The notes under the pieces are model-generated. The model saw only the letters and a program-made list of their open reading frames with translations, was not told the DNA's origin and ran no database searches. Shown in pieces: positions 1-9,029 of a stretch of DNA of 64,000 nucleotides. The number at the start of each line of letters is the position of its first letter. Position 1 is the first letter of the stretch. Both the position numbers and the translations under genes were made by a program. The stretch spans positions 2,579,501 through 2,643,500 of the forward strand of contig NZ_CP079800.1 of NCBI RefSeq assembly GCF_028869115.1, written 5' to 3'. Origin of the DNA: Pseudemcibacter aquimaris. Lineage in GTDB: Bacteria; Pseudomonadota; Alphaproteobacteria; Sphingomonadales; Emcibacteraceae.

Positions 1-463
1 CAACGCCGGCGGCTTTTGCCGGAATAGCATTCATTAAAACGGATGATGGGTATGCCGCTTTACCGCCCGGCACATAAATACCGGCGGCACCAACAGCATT
101 CCAACGAACGCCAAGACGTACGCCCTGCTCATCGGTCATGTCATCATCTTCGGGGATATGGCGAATGTGAAAATCACTAATGCGTTTTGCCGCGATTTTA
201 AGGGCGTCCATGGTTTCCACGGATACCTGCTCAAGCGCCGCGTTTATTTCCGCGTCACTGACACGCATTGTGTCTTCGTTTAATTCAAGGTTATCAAATT
301 TCGACGTATAATCAAAAAGGGCCTTATTCCCGTTTTCACGAACGTCTTTAAGAATTTCTTTAACGACACCAGATACGTCATTTTCCGTGTTACGGTTCGC
401 TTTTAATAATTCTGAAAAAGCATCCGAAAACCCGGCATCTTTTGTGTTTAACTGATTAACCAT
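1..463 (-). CDS. hisD: Histidinol dehydrogenase, N-terminal part (runs off window)
   Basis: Histidinol dehydrogenase makes the last two oxidations of histidine biosynthesis, L-histidinol to L-histidine with NAD. Reading the minus strand from the ATG at 463 gives about 154 residues beginning [16 protein letters not shown], with the family's N-terminal helical region and then a [23 protein letters not shown] stretch typical of HisD just before the window edge. The rest of the protein, including the zinc site, lies outside. Its start overlaps the end of hisG by 8 bases (ATGGTTAA), so the two are translated as one operon. Identification is firm; the gene is incomplete only because of the window boundary. 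Confidence 0.93.
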   Translation of the reverse strand, partial: MVNQLNTKDAGFSDAFSELLKANRNTENDVSGVVKEILKDVRENGNKALFDYTSKFDNLELNEDTMRVSDAEINAALEQVSVETMDALKIAAKRISDFHIRHIPEDDDMTDEQGVRLGVRWNAVGAAGIYVPGGKAAYPSSVLMNAIPAKAAGV

Positions 464-1136
464 CGAGCGCCCCTCTAACACGATCGATGATGTCGCTGAT
501 TTCTTCGCTGCGGGTTTTAAACGCTGTACGGTTCACAATAAAACGTGACGTGATATCAATGATTTTTTCAATTTCAACAAGGCCGTTTGCCTTCATGGTC
601 GCGCCCGTGCTGACCAGGTCAACAATACGGCGACAAAGACCAAGGCTTGGCGCAAGTTCCATAGCACCATTAAGCTTGATACATTCCGCCTGTACCCCAC
701 GCTGTGCGAAATATTGTGCGGTTAAGTTCGGATACTTGGTCGCAACACGAACGTGGCTCCATTGGCTTGGGTCATCTGTTTCGCTTAATTCTTTAAGCTC
801 AGCGACGGATAATCGACAATGCCCGATATCAAGGTCAAGCGGCGCATAAATTTCCGGATAATCAAATTCAAGAAGCACATCATTACCGGCAACGCCGATT
901 TGCGCAGCACCAAAGGCAACAAAGGTCGCCACATCGAAACTTCTGACACGAATAATTTTTAGATGATCATGATTGGTATCAAAGGTAAGTTTACGTGATT
1001 TCGGATTATCAAAATCCGCTTCCGGCTCGATCCCCGCAGCGCGGATGATCGGCATAACTTCTTCGAGAATGCGCCCCTTTGGCAAGGCCATAATCATAGG
1101 TTCAATATCTGACACCGTCTTATTCCTGATTACCAA
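456..1136 (-). CDS. hisG: ATP phosphoribosyltransferase, short form
   Basis: HisG condenses ATP with PRPP in the first committed step of histidine biosynthesis. The [10 protein letters not shown] motif near the N-terminus, GNDVLLE around residue 85 and the [18 protein letters not shown]-binding segment near residue 175 identify it. At about 210-226 residues it is the short form, which lacks the C-terminal ACT-like regulatory domain; in this family the short form needs the HisZ subunit, which is not in this window. Relatives usually start just before the ALPKGR motif, so the true start is probably Met14 (1097) or Met16 (1091) rather than 1136. It lies directly upstream of hisD and overlaps it by 8 bases. 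Confidence 0.93.
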   Translation of the reverse strand: MVIRNKTVSDIEPMIMALPKGRILEEVMPIIRAAGIEPEADFDNPKSRKLTFDTNHDHLKIIRVRSFDVATFVAFGAAQIGVAGNDVLLEFDYPEIYAPLDLDIGHCRLSVAELKELSETDDPSQWSHVRVATKYPNLTAQYFAQRGVQAECIKLNGAMELAPSLGLCRRIVDLVSTGATMKANGLVEIEKIIDITSRFIVNRTAFKTRSEEISDIIDRVRGALDG

Positions 1137-1229
1137 TTATAAAAAATAGCGTAATCGCTATAGATTCTGGCTTCTTTTACAGAAAATCAAGACTGATGGC
1201 TAGAGCAAATCTAAAGAAAACCAAATGGT

Positions 1230-1649
1230 TTAGACAAAATCTTCTTTAACCCCACTATAGCTTTTAAATTCAAGCGGGTTTCCCGATGGATCAATGATGA
1301 ACATCGTATGTTGCTGTTCGCGCTTGCCGGCATATCTGACCGTCGGTTTAATCACGAATGGATAATCATGTTTTTCCAGTGACGCCTGCACCTTTTCATA
1401 ATCATCAATTGATAAAACAACCCCGAAATGCGGGATCGGAACCTTAACCCCATCCACAAGACCACAATAATCAAGTTCCGGGATATTATCGGAAAGATGT
1501 GCGGTTACCTGATGGCCGAAAAAATTATAATCAAGCCAGGTTTCATTTGAACGCCCCTCCTCACAACCAAGGATATCGCCATAAAAATGACGTGTTGTAT
1601 CATGATCTTTCATTTTGAAAGAATAATGAAATGGTGGAATGTTACTCAT
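1230..1649 (-). CDS. VOC (glyoxalase/dioxygenase fold) family protein
   Basis: This 139-residue protein has the vicinal-oxygen-chelate fold pattern: an N-terminal beta-alpha-beta-beta-beta unit beginning FHYSFKMKDHDTTRHFYGDILGC and a second unit ending in IDPSGNPLEFKSY, where the Glu is the usual metal ligand; His8 and the Glu near residue 127 are candidate ligands. Substrate cannot be told; the family includes glyoxalases, dioxygenases and antibiotic-binding proteins. Its start overlaps the end of the DUF2948 gene by 8 bases (ATGAGTAA), so it is probably co-translated with it, and it is followed by the hisG promoter region at 1137-1229. Confidence 0.8.
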   Translation of the reverse strand: MSNIPPFHYSFKMKDHDTTRHFYGDILGCEEGRSNETWLDYNFFGHQVTAHLSDNIPELDYCGLVDGVKVPIPHFGVVLSIDDYEKVQASLEKHDYPFVIKPTVRYAGKREQQHTMFIIDPSGNPLEFKSYSGVKEDFV

Positions 1650-2106
1650 TTAATCCCTCTAAAATTCCATGCTTTGGATGGCATTTCGCCTTATAGGGCT
1701 CCCCAATATCCTGCATGCTTGCTTCAATTAATTCTGTTTCAAGTCTGATCACCGCGTCCGCAGCAAAAATCAGATCAATGGCGATGTTGCCATTTTCCAA
1801 TTCACCCGCCTCAATCGCGAGCAATTCTAACACGTGGGATTTATCACCTTGTGGAATGTTTTGCGCGCTGACCTTAAGCACATTTTCAAAATGACAACCC
1901 GTGCGGATACGGTGACAATTATGCTTTTGATCCTTGCTGCCGATGCCGTGTTCTTCCCACTGGTATCTATTGATCATTAGGGCAAAAAGACGTTCGCGCG
2001 GTGAAAATGAAAAATCCCCGACAACCGTCACCGCATCCTGAAGGTACGCAGAAATGATCGTCAGGTCTTCATGATCCTGTGCTTTAAGCTTTAACCCTTT
2101 TTCCAT
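1642..2106 (-). CDS. DUF2948 family protein
   Basis: This is a conserved alphaproteobacterial protein of 154 residues. The segment LKLKAQDHEDLTIISAYLQDAV followed by FSPRERLFALMINRYQWE matches the DUF2948 pattern as I know it. The function is unknown; genes of this family are commonly found between murA and hisD in alphaproteobacteria, exactly as here except that a VOC gene is inserted. It follows murA by 19 bases and overlaps the VOC gene by 8 bases, so all three are probably one transcript. No signal peptide or membrane segment is visible. Confidence 0.85.
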   Translation of the reverse strand: MEKGLKLKAQDHEDLTIISAYLQDAVTVVGDFSFSPRERLFALMINRYQWEEHGIGSKDQKHNCHRIRTGCHFENVLKVSAQNIPQGDKSHVLELLAIEAGELENGNIAIDLIFAADAVIRLETELIEASMQDIGEPYKAKCHPKHGILEGLNE

Positions 2107-2125
2107 TTAAATTCGCCTTTTGGCT

Positions 2126-3424
2126 TTAAATCCCCATACCGCTGTCGCGGGTTATCTTCGCACCAACGTTCTGTAACTTTTCTACCAGACGTTCATAGCC
2201 ACGATCAAGATGATAAATGCGATTAACGAATGTTTGTCTATCGGCCACAAGTCCGGCAAGCACCAATGACATGGATGCACGAAGGTCCGTTGCCATCACT
2301 GGTGCCCCCAAAAGCTGATCAACACCACGCACAATCGCTGTTGATCCATGCATGGTGATATCCGCGCCCATACGGGTGAGCTCCGGCACATGCATAAAAC
2401 GATTTTCAAAGATGGTTTCATTGATCACTGATGCGCTATCGCAAATGGTCATCATCGCCATAACCTGCGCCTGCATATCCGTTGGAAAACCCGGGAATGG
2501 CTGTGTTGTGACATTGATCCCCTTAATTTTATCACTCGCTAGCTTTGCAATCACACCTTGATCCGTTTCGGTGAATTCAATGCCAGCTTCATGTAATGCG
2601 CCAACGGTTCCCGTCATGACCTCAAGCAAATTTTCGCCAACCAGTTCCAGCTCACCACGTGTCATGGCAGCTGCGATGGCATAACTTCCAGCCTCGATCC
2701 GGTCGGACATGACGGAATATTCCGTGCCGTGTAATTTATCCACACCTTCTACGGTCAGTGTTCTTGTACCAATCCCGGTAATATTCGCGCCCATTGCGAT
2801 CAAGCAACTGGCGAGATCAGCAATTTCCGGCTCACGTGCTGCGTTCTCAATAACGGTTGTTCCTTCTGCAAGGGTTGCCGCCATCAGGATATTTTCTGTT
2901 GCACCAACCGATACGGTAGGGAAAACGACTGTGCCGCCCTTAAGCCGACCGCCCGGTGCCACCGCACGCACGTACCCTTCCTCAAGCTCAATATTCGCAC
3001 CCATGGCTTCGAAGCCTTTAAGGTGCAAATCAATCGGTCTGTTGCCGATGGCGCATCCACCGGGCAGTGAAACAGTTGCCTCACCCGTTCTCGCGAGTAA
3101 CGGACCAAGCACAAGAATGCTCGCGCGCATTTTTCGCACGATATCATATGGTGCGGTCGTATTGGTAATCGCGGGTGTCGTGAAAGATATAATCTGTCCT
3201 TCACCCAGTTTTTTTCCTTCGTCCTCGATCTTTGTTTCTGCGCCGTGTCCTTCGAGTAAGGATTTGAGAGTGCTAATATCCGCAAGGTGCGGCAAATTGG
3301 AAAGTGTCAGCGCGCTTTCAGTTAATAACCCCGCACACATAAGTGGCAGTGCCGCATTTTTTGCCCCACTGATCGGAAGACTTCCTTTAAGGGCAAAGCC
3401 GCCCGTTACTGCAATTCTATCCAA
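2126..3424 (-). CDS. murA: UDP-N-acetylglucosamine 1-carboxyvinyltransferase
   Basis: MurA transfers enolpyruvate from PEP to UDP-GlcNAc, the first committed step of peptidoglycan synthesis in the cytoplasm. The 432-residue length is normal for the family. Visible motifs are [16 protein letters not shown] near residue 14 (Lys22 contacts PEP), [16 protein letters not shown] around residue 100 and [15 protein letters not shown] at 120-135. The latter carries the catalytic Cys124, the residue alkylated by fosfomycin, so the enzyme should be of the fosfomycin-sensitive type. A second landmark is GFPTDMQAQ near residue 315. It sits between dcd upstream and DUF2948 downstream on the same strand. 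Confidence 0.97.
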   Translation of the reverse strand: MDRIAVTGGFALKGSLPISGAKNAALPLMCAGLLTESALTLSNLPHLADISTLKSLLEGHGAETKIEDEGKKLGEGQIISFTTPAITNTTAPYDIVRKMRASILVLGPLLARTGEATVSLPGGCAIGNRPIDLHLKGFEAMGANIELEEGYVRAVAPGGRLKGGTVVFPTVSVGATENILMAATLAEGTTVIENAAREPEIADLASCLIAMGANITGIGTRTLTVEGVDKLHGTEYSVMSDRIEAGSYAIAAAMTRGELELVGENLLEVMTGTVGALHEAGIEFTETDQGVIAKLASDKIKGINVTTQPFPGFPTDMQAQVMAMMTICDSASVINETIFENRFMHVPELTRMGADITMHGSTAIVRGVDQLLGAPVMATDLRASMSLVLAGLVADRQTFVNRIYHLDRGYERLVEKLQNVGAKITRDSGMGI

Positions 3425-3454
3425 TATTTAATCCTTAAAGTTTTGCCAAATTAC

Positions 3455-4009
3455 TTATAGTTTAGGAAGTGTAACACCGGTTTGCCCCATATATTTACCG
3501 CTTCGGCTGTTATATGGCACTTCGCAAGGTTCGTTTCCTTCGAAGAACAGGAACTGACATGCCCCTTCGTTGGCGTAAATTTTCGCAGGCAGCGGCGTTG
3601 TGTTGGAAAATTCAAGTGTCACATGCCCTTCCCACCCTGGCTCAAGCGGGGTTACATTCACAATAATACCGCATCTGGCGTATGTGGATTTACCAAGACA
3701 AACAACAAGCACATCTTCCGGAATACGGAAATATTCAACCGTTCTTGCAAGCGCAAATGAATTTGGCGGGATAATACAAACATCACCCGGGCGGTCAACA
3801 AAACTGTTGTTGTTAAATTCTTTTGGGTCAACCGTCACCGAATCAACATCGGTAAAGATTTTAAATTCTTCAGAAACCCGCGCATCATAACCATATGACG
3901 AAAGACCATAGGAAATAACACCATTTCTTTCCTGACGGTCATGAAAAGGTTCGATCATTCCGTGGTTCAGTGCTTTATCCCTAATCCATTTATCTGACAT
4001 TATGGCCAT
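3455..4009 (-). CDS. dcd: dCTP deaminase
   Basis: Dcd deaminates dCTP to dUTP in thymidylate supply. The 184-residue protein has the diagnostic [34 protein letters not shown] and [17 protein letters not shown] segments; the Glu in the last one is the catalytic residue of the family. The C-terminal [15 protein letters not shown] is the usual nucleotide-covering tail. MSDKWIRDK (Met4, base 4000) is an equally good start. It lies between murA (30 bases downstream) and a 43-residue gene whose stop is 3 bases upstream, so the three are probably co-transcribed. Confidence 0.96.
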   Translation of the reverse strand: MAIMSDKWIRDKALNHGMIEPFHDRQERNGVISYGLSSYGYDARVSEEFKIFTDVDSVTVDPKEFNNNSFVDRPGDVCIIPPNSFALARTVEYFRIPEDVLVVCLGKSTYARCGIIVNVTPLEPGWEGHVTLEFSNTTPLPAKIYANEGACQFLFFEGNEPCEVPYNSRSGKYMGQTGVTLPKL

Positions 4010-4012
4010 AAT

Positions 4013-4144
4013 TTAACTTTCCTTTTTATCGCTTTTTTCATCGGTTTTGCGTGCCTGAGCTTTACGTCTTTTCAGGTTATCCCGCAAGGCCTTGTTTAAG
4101 CGTTCCTGCTTTTCTTTTTTTGCTTGTGATTTGCTGCTTGTCAT
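4013..4144 (-). CDS. Small basic conserved protein (43 aa)
   Basis: An ATG at 4144 opens a 43-codon frame ending three bases before dcd. The peptide is strongly charged and Lys/Arg-rich, with the central segment LNKALRDNLKRRKAQARK. That LRxNLKRRKAQ pattern recurs, as far as I remember, in short alphaproteobacterial proteins near murA/dcd, which is why I call it a gene rather than noise. No function is known to me. The high Lys/Arg content could indicate nucleic-acid or ribosome binding, but this is only a guess. Its position as first gene of the dcd-murA unit supports it being real. Confidence 0.7.
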   Translation of the reverse strand: MTSSKSQAKKEKQERLNKALRDNLKRRKAQARKTDEKSDKKES

Positions 4145-4291
4145 TTTTCATCATATTGTTTTAATCAACATTATGACCTTTTTAAGGGTAATGGAAAATA
4201 ATCGCAATTATTTCCTTACTTTTGACTTGCAGGAATTAAAACGTTGTGGCATGTTCCGCGCCTGACGGCAGATTTTTGCCACCCATCTTTC

Positions 4292-4366
<75 letters not shown>

Positions 4367-4552
4367 GTTTTTCATCTGTTTTATCCTTACTGATATCGAT
4401 CTTACAGTAAATACTCTTAGAACATTCCTATATTCAGAAATTTATTATTTTAAAAAATGAAATAATAAATTTCAAATTATCCATATTAACAAACAAGCAG
4501 GAATTAATCATATTATCTTCATCAAGCAAATAAGCTAACGAAGGAAAGATTT

Positions 4553-5014
4553 ATGAGACCACCAGTTCCACCTTTTAATAGAGAAACTGCAATCGAAAAA
4601 GTTCGGCTCGCTGAAGATGGCTGGAATGGTCGTGATGCTGAAAAAGTTTCTTTTGCCTATACCGAAGACAGCAAATGGCGTAACCGCGACCATTTTATTA
4701 AAGGTCGAGAAGAAATTGTCACTTTTCTAGAATACAAATGGGAAAAAGAACGAGAATACCGCCTTATAAAGGAACTATTCGCGTTCGAAGGAAATCGAAT
4801 AGCAGTTCGATATGCATATGAATATCATGATGGTAAGGGAAATTGGTTCCGTGCTTACGGCAATGAAAATTGGATATTCGATAATCAAGGCCTTATGAAA
4901 GAACGTTATGCTAGCATTAATGACGTCGCGATTAAAGAAGATCAACGTCTCTTCCATTGGCCTCAAGGCCGTCGCCCAGACGACCACCCAAGCCTATCTG
5001 ATCTTGGTTTATAA
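4553..5014 (+). CDS. DUF1348 family, NTF2-like fold protein
   Basis: A 153-residue protein with the SnoaL/NTF2-like pattern of DUF1348: [20 protein letters not shown], then [20 protein letters not shown], and the near-invariant C-terminal [20 protein letters not shown]. The molecular function is not established; the fold makes a small cone-shaped pocket used by various enzymes. The start is supported by the purine-rich ribosome site GAAGGAAAG about 6 bases upstream of the ATG. It is an isolated gene, convergent with the membrane-protein gene to its right. Confidence 0.88.
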   Translation: MRPPVPPFNRETAIEKVRLAEDGWNGRDAEKVSFAYTEDSKWRNRDHFIKGREEIVTFLEYKWEKEREYRLIKELFAFEGNRIAVRYAYEYHDGKGNWFRAYGNENWIFDNQGLMKERYASINDVAIKEDQRLFHWPQGRRPDDHPSLSDLGL

Positions 5015-5021
5015 AATCTTG

Positions 5022-6362
5022 CTATAGATTATATCTGGATCTGAGCATATCAATCTGCGTATTTAGTTCGTTTGCGCGGCTAATATTTCCTAGTTTTTGT
5101 TCAATGTTGGCAAGGGTTATTGCCGCCGTCATGAATTGATGAACCGCATCTAACACAAATTGCTTTTCTGAATTGATAAAGCTCTCGTTCTGTGTTCCTT
5201 GTGCGGTCAGGTCTTCAAAACGTTCTAGTCGACCCTGATATGATTTTTGATAGCCATCAAAAACTAAAGAAAATATCGTGCGGGCGGCATCAAGGTTATT
5301 ATGCGCTAATTCCTGTTCACCCATTTTTTGATAGGCATTCAATAAATCAAGTGGGTGATGGTGGCCGTCATTTAATTGGTTTTCATAAAGTATGTCGTAC
5401 GGATTATTTTCAATAAGCGCCAATAGTTCATTTATTGCCGCGCGACTTCCCCCGTCCGCCATGACAAGTTCAAGTCCGTTTTTCGCGACCAATAGGTCAA
5501 GTGCTTGATGATGACCCGCAAAGCCACTGGCAAGCGCCAGATGATGAAAGGCTTGCCCCGTATCACCGAATTCAATTTCATAATCGGAAAATTGTCTGTG
5601 AAGATAATATTTATATTCAGCATAATTTTGCGCTATAACGCCAAGAACTTCTGGGAAATCCTCACCGTAAGCTGGGAATTCATCCGCAAGCCTATTCAGC
5701 GCATCAAACGATTGTCGCATGGCGGCATTGTCACCTTTTTTTGTGAAAATTTCTGCGCGCATCAAATGCAACATGGAATTGAAAGAGGTATAGTTTTCAA
5801 CCACATCAATTGAACCCGCCAATTTAATATCATTAAGGGCTGCTGTGTAATCATTGATTTTAACATTATGGTCAGCACGCAAGGCATAGGCCCTCGCCTT
5901 ACAGGTTTCAACCGGTGCCGTTTGCACATCTTCGATCCACTGATTGACCAAAATGAAAATTTCATCGTTCATTTGCCGCGATGATAAATAGGCATGATAG
6001 GATGTATAAAAATTACAGAGCCTGTCATATTGCTGCGCTTCACGAAATTCGCTTATTGCAGCATTATAACGCGCGACGGTTTGTTCATGGGCGATATCGC
6101 GGCGTTCACGAAAGGCGGGCGCAACAGTTCCGTTATAACCCCCGGATACATCCTGCCTAAATTGAAAGGCGATGAATTCAAGCAACATGACAGTAAGCAA
6201 AGCAGCAAATACGGTGCTTACAATCACCAAACGCCGATTAAAAAAACGACCCAGTTGGGTAAAGGCGACGAAACTAATTACCAATACGACCACAAGTCCA
6301 ATCAGCAGCTCACCAACTGATGACATGATAATTTGATCAAAGAAAAAATCTGAAAAATTCAT
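5022..6362 (-). CDS. Unrecognised membrane protein with helical-repeat domain
   Basis: I do not recognise this protein (about 446 residues from the preferred ATG at 6362; an upstream ATG at 6401 would add 13). After a short N-terminus it has two hydrophobic membrane segments, LLIGLVVVLVISFVAF and VIVSTVFAALLTVMLLEFI. A long soluble region rich in alanine, tyrosine and leucine follows, with TPR-like helical spacing, for example ARAYALRADHNVKINDYTAALNDI and MGEQELAHNNLDAARTIFSLVFDGYQK. The soluble part is probably a protein-interaction scaffold. I prefer 6362 because GGGAC lies 6 bases before it. A TGATCC-N18-TAATAT sequence upstream on the same strand hints that it could belong to the ECF sigma regulon. 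Confidence 0.75.
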   Translation of the reverse strand: MNFSDFFFDQIIMSSVGELLIGLVVVLVISFVAFTQLGRFFNRRLVIVSTVFAALLTVMLLEFIAFQFRQDVSGGYNGTVAPAFRERRDIAHEQTVARYNAAISEFREAQQYDRLCNFYTSYHAYLSSRQMNDEIFILVNQWIEDVQTAPVETCKARAYALRADHNVKINDYTAALNDIKLAGSIDVVENYTSFNSMLHLMRAEIFTKKGDNAAMRQSFDALNRLADEFPAYGEDFPEVLGVIAQNYAEYKYYLHRQFSDYEIEFGDTGQAFHHLALASGFAGHHQALDLLVAKNGLELVMADGGSRAAINELLALIENNPYDILYENQLNDGHHHPLDLLNAYQKMGEQELAHNNLDAARTIFSLVFDGYQKSYQGRLERFEDLTAQGTQNESFINSEKQFVLDAVHQFMTAAITLANIEQKLGNISRANELNTQIDMLRSRYNL

Positions 6363-6485
6363 ATTGTCCCGCTTTTTGACGCCACCATAGATGAGTGTCA
6401 TTGAGCCCGCAACGAAAAAAACGCTATTGTTATTCTTCTGAACGCCAATGTTTGACAGTTGATTTCAAATCATATAATCAAATAG

Positions 6486-6498
6486 TATATTATATACA
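6486..6498. promoter_or_regulatory. Palindrome GTATATTATATAC upstream of the exported VOC gene
   Basis: A perfect 6+6 inverted repeat with one central base lies 24 bases before the ATG at 6522. The same 13-mer occurs at 23890-23902 ahead of the S9 peptidase gene. It may be an operator for a shared regulator, or a fortuitous AT-rich -10 region. Confidence 0.35.
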
Positions 6499-6517
6499 AT
6501 CCATAAAAGGGGATCAT
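6488..6517 (-). promoter_or_regulatory. Possible ECF-sigma-type promoter, minus strand
   Basis: Read on the minus strand, TGATCC (6517-6512) is followed after exactly 18 bases by TAATAT (6493-6488). The spacing and -35 element are the same as in the three stronger candidates at 7.6-14.5 kb. It points toward the unrecognised membrane protein that starts at 6362 or 6401. AT-rich surroundings make the -10 match weak evidence. Confidence 0.35.
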
Positions 6518-6521
6518 TTAG

Positions 6522-7538
6522 ATGTCATTACAATCATTATTAAAGACGGCCATTTTGTTCATAATATTGGCCCTGCCCGTAAGCGCGCAGGAAGTCGTTG
6601 ACGATTCAGAATGGAATTATATTCCGGACTTGGAAAAAACCGATGCGGAAGCACGTGATGTGATCGGCAATAACGTCATGTTCTATTACGATGATCTCGC
6701 CCATGCGATGCATTATTATGGACGCATTCTTGGCTTTAAAAAGGTGTGGGAATTTGATGGTCGCGTTGTGACGTATCAAACATCACCATCAAGTTACATT
6801 ACCCTAGTAGCAAAAAGCGTCGGCCTTCATAAAGAAGATAAGCCAAAAACATTTGCCGTTGCTTTTGTATCAGAACAAATCGAAGAATGGTACGCTTACG
6901 CCTTAAAACAGGAAGCGCTCGGTAATGTGGAATTTTTTGATCATCTTGACCCACTCAATGGCCGCCCGTATCACGGCTTTGTGCTTAAGGACCCAGAAGG
7001 TTACCTGCTTGAATTTGAACGCTTTGGCCCACACGAGGAAAATGCGAAATTAATGCCAATTCTGGATAAAAGCCCGACATTATTCCCGGATGAAACCCAA
7101 GACAGCTGGCGTCCAGCGAATATCGGTGTAAAAGCAAGTGTTTATTGGATGTATTATAATGATGCCGACAAGGCCGGTGAATTTTATGAAGATGTATTTG
7201 GTGGCGAGCGTGTCGTAACACAAAAAAACAGCCTGATTTACAGAACATCAAACACAGGCTATGTCGGCATGGTTCGTTCTGGGCAAGGAATGCTTAAAGC
7301 AACCCCAGAAAAGGCAGCGACCGTATCGTTCCTAACGTCGGACGTGAACCCATGGTACAAGTTTCTGAAAACCAAGCCTGCTTTCGAATTTCGCGCTGAT
7401 TCAGTGGTCGTTGAACGCGACCGCATGAACATTGTCGTTGGATACGGCCCGGAAAATTATTACATCGAAGTAAACGGTTTTTATGATATTCCGAATAACA
7501 AACTGCTTAACGATACGCTTGAAAAATATAAAGAGTGA
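6522..7538 (+). CDS. Exported protein with two VOC domains
   Basis: A 338-residue protein with an N-terminal signal peptide (LLKTAILFIILALPVSAQEV, cleavage probably after Ala22). Two vicinal-oxygen-chelate modules follow. The first starts near residue 50 (MFYYDDLAHAMHYYGRILGFKKVWEF) and ends with LKDPEGYLLEFERFG; the second starts near residue 205 (VYWMYYNDADKAGEFYEDVFGG) and ends near residue 330. The Glu of LLEFE is a likely metal ligand in the first. Substrate unknown; secretion suggests an envelope or extracellular small molecule. It stands alone, followed by a strong terminator at 7568. Confidence 0.82.
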   Translation: MSLQSLLKTAILFIILALPVSAQEVVDDSEWNYIPDLEKTDAEARDVIGNNVMFYYDDLAHAMHYYGRILGFKKVWEFDGRVVTYQTSPSSYITLVAKSVGLHKEDKPKTFAVAFVSEQIEEWYAYALKQEALGNVEFFDHLDPLNGRPYHGFVLKDPEGYLLEFERFGPHEENAKLMPILDKSPTLFPDETQDSWRPANIGVKASVYWMYYNDADKAGEFYEDVFGGERVVTQKNSLIYRTSNTGYVGMVRSGQGMLKATPEKAATVSFLTSDVNPWYKFLKTKPAFEFRADSVVVERDRMNIVVGYGPENYYIEVNGFYDIPNNKLLNDTLEKYKE

Positions 7539-7567
7539 AGCCATAAACCGATAACAAACTTTTTACT

Positions 7568-7598
7568 AGCCCCGTTTAATTTCGTACGGGGCTTTTTT
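7568..7598 (+). terminator. Rho-independent terminator after the exported VOC gene
   Basis: AGCCCCGT and ACGGGGCT form an 8-bp perfect stem with a 10-base loop, followed by a run of six T. It ends the 6522-7538 transcription unit 30 bases after its stop codon. Confidence 0.9.
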
Positions 7599-7656
7599 AT
7601 TGCTATATCTACTGCTGCATTCTCATAAAAATATTATTGAAAAAATTAAGAAGAAG

Positions 7657-7686
7657 TGATCCAATATCATAAGTCATGCGTAAAGA
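7657..7686 (+). promoter_or_regulatory. ECF (RpoE/ChrR-type) promoter of the sigma factor gene
   Basis: TGATCC (7657-7662), 18 bases, then TAAAGA (7681-7686). This matches the promoter type I know for Rhodobacter RpoE (TGATCC with a TAAGA-like -10). The same -35 and spacing recur at 9030 and 14460, so the sigma gene is probably autoregulated. Transcription would start near 7693, which rules out translation starts upstream of that point. Confidence 0.75.
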
Positions 7687-7801
7687 CAGCATGCCAGAGA
7701 TTGAAACACATGTTGAATTTAATGATAAAGCTGCACTATATGCCGCTGCTGCTATCCCTACTGCGATAGCTGAAAAATCATTGGCGATAAAAGGGAAATC
7801 A

Positions 7802-8383
7802 ATGGATCAGCCACCCAGCTTATCAACGTTAGATATAACCTCGTTAAGTCATGAAGAACTTGTGTTAATGGTAGCAACAGAAAAAAACCGCGCGGCATTT
7901 AAGATATTATTTGAATATTTTGCACCACGGTTAAAAAGCTATTTGCTAAATTTTAAAATCTCTAATCAAAAGGCAGAGGATATAGCACAGGATGTAATGG
8001 TCGTCTTATGGCAAAAAGCCGATAAATTTAATCCTGAAAAAGCAAAAATTTCAACATGGCTTTTCAGGGTCGCAAGAAACAAATATATCGACATTACCAG
8101 ACGCCAAAAATATCCAACGGTAAATGCAGACGATCATTTACACGAAATTGCAGCGCCTGAACAAACTGATCAGAACCTTCAGCATTCGCAAGATTCAAAA
8201 TTGATTGAAGACGCGATGGGTAAGCTAAACGATGACCAAAAGACAGTCATTAAACTTTCATTTTTTCAGGAATTAACACATTCGCAAATTGCTGAAACAA
8301 CAGGATTGCCGTTAGGCACAGTAAAATCACGTATCAGAATGGCTTTTAAAGCCCTTCGAAAAGAGTTAGGAAAACATCAATGA
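7802..8383 (+). CDS. rpoE: ECF sigma factor, RpoE/ChrR-partner type
   Basis: An alternative sigma factor with region 2 (NRAAFKILFEYFAPRLKSYLLNF, then QKAEDIAQDVMVVLWQKADKF and ISTWLFRVARNKYIDITRRQK) and region 4 (LNDDQKTVIKLSFFQELTHSQIAETTGLPLGTVKSRIRMAFKALRKEL). The frame is open from 7676, but the ECF promoter lies across that region. I therefore place the start at the ATG 7802, preceded by AAGGGA, giving 193 residues, the usual ECF length. It overlaps the anti-sigma gene by 4 bases (ATGA). The promoter suggests autoregulation. In relatives, this sigma is released from ChrR when singlet oxygen or related stress is sensed. The gene symbol is by family analogy. Confidence 0.9.
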   Translation: MDQPPSLSTLDITSLSHEELVLMVATEKNRAAFKILFEYFAPRLKSYLLNFKISNQKAEDIAQDVMVVLWQKADKFNPEKAKISTWLFRVARNKYIDITRRQKYPTVNADDHLHEIAAPEQTDQNLQHSQDSKLIEDAMGKLNDDQKTVIKLSFFQELTHSQIAETTGLPLGTVKSRIRMAFKALRKELGKHQ

Positions 8384-9024
8384 AAACCAATGGCATTATA
8401 TCCGACGATTGGATTGTGTCCTATGCATCTGGGGCGCTCAGCGAAGCACATGCATTAGTGGTGGCCTCGCACTGTTCTTATCATCCAACGTTACAACAAA
8501 AAATTTTGGATGCAGAAAACATTGGCGGTATGTTCATGGAAAACTGTGAGCCAGCCGATATTTCAAACGACTTATTTGATAATTTGATGGACCGGATTGA
8601 TGAAGAACATCAAGTTTCTGAAACTGAAAACAGTGACAGTAATCTTCCGACACCTCTTGCGGATTATATTGGCAAACCATTGGATGAACTAAAATGGCGC
8701 ACAATGGGTCCAGGCCTTTCTCAGGTAAGGTTATGGACTGGCCCAAATGATGAACGTTTATGGCTTTTAAAAGCCAAAGGCGGAGCAAAAATCCCAACCC
8801 ACGATCATAATGGGTTAGAGCTTACATTGGTTTTACAAGGAAGCTATCATATTGATGAACAATGTTATCGTCCAGGCATGATTGAAATCGCGGATGAAGA
8901 TACAAAAAATCATACACCCATCATTGATGATGGTGAAGATTGCATATGCCTTGTGGTAACAGAAGCCCCCATAAAAATTCACAGCCTAATCGGACGTATG
9001 GTACAACCTTTCATCGGCCTTTAA
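8380..9024 (+). CDS. chrR: ChrR-type cupin anti-sigma factor with altered zinc-binding domain
   Basis: A 214-residue partner of the upstream sigma factor. The N-terminal anti-sigma domain reads WIVSYASGALSEAHALVVASH and the C-terminal half is a cupin-like domain. The cupin metal ligands known from Rhodobacter ChrR (His141, His143, Glu147, His177) are all present here as His141, His143, Glu147 and His178. In contrast the sigma-binding zinc site is changed: His31 is kept but the two Cys positions 35 and 38 are His and Leu, and position 6 is Ile instead of His. Either zinc is bound by another set of ligands or the domain holds sigma without zinc. The 4-base overlap ensures coupled translation. 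Confidence 0.9.
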   Translation: MKTNGIISDDWIVSYASGALSEAHALVVASHCSYHPTLQQKILDAENIGGMFMENCEPADISNDLFDNLMDRIDEEHQVSETENSDSNLPTPLADYIGKPLDELKWRTMGPGLSQVRLWTGPNDERLWLLKAKGGAKIPTHDHNGLELTLVLQGSYHIDEQCYRPGMIEIADEDTKNHTPIIDDGEDCICLVVTEAPIKIHSLIGRMVQPFIGL

Positions 9025-9029
9025 TTTCA

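Noticed and set aside
2709-3431. Long open frame (240 codons) opposite murA
   Set aside because: It lies fully antisense to an unambiguous murA with all motifs. Its composition (Ser/Pro/Ile-rich, no motif) is that of a codon-bias shadow, and no ribosome site is seen.
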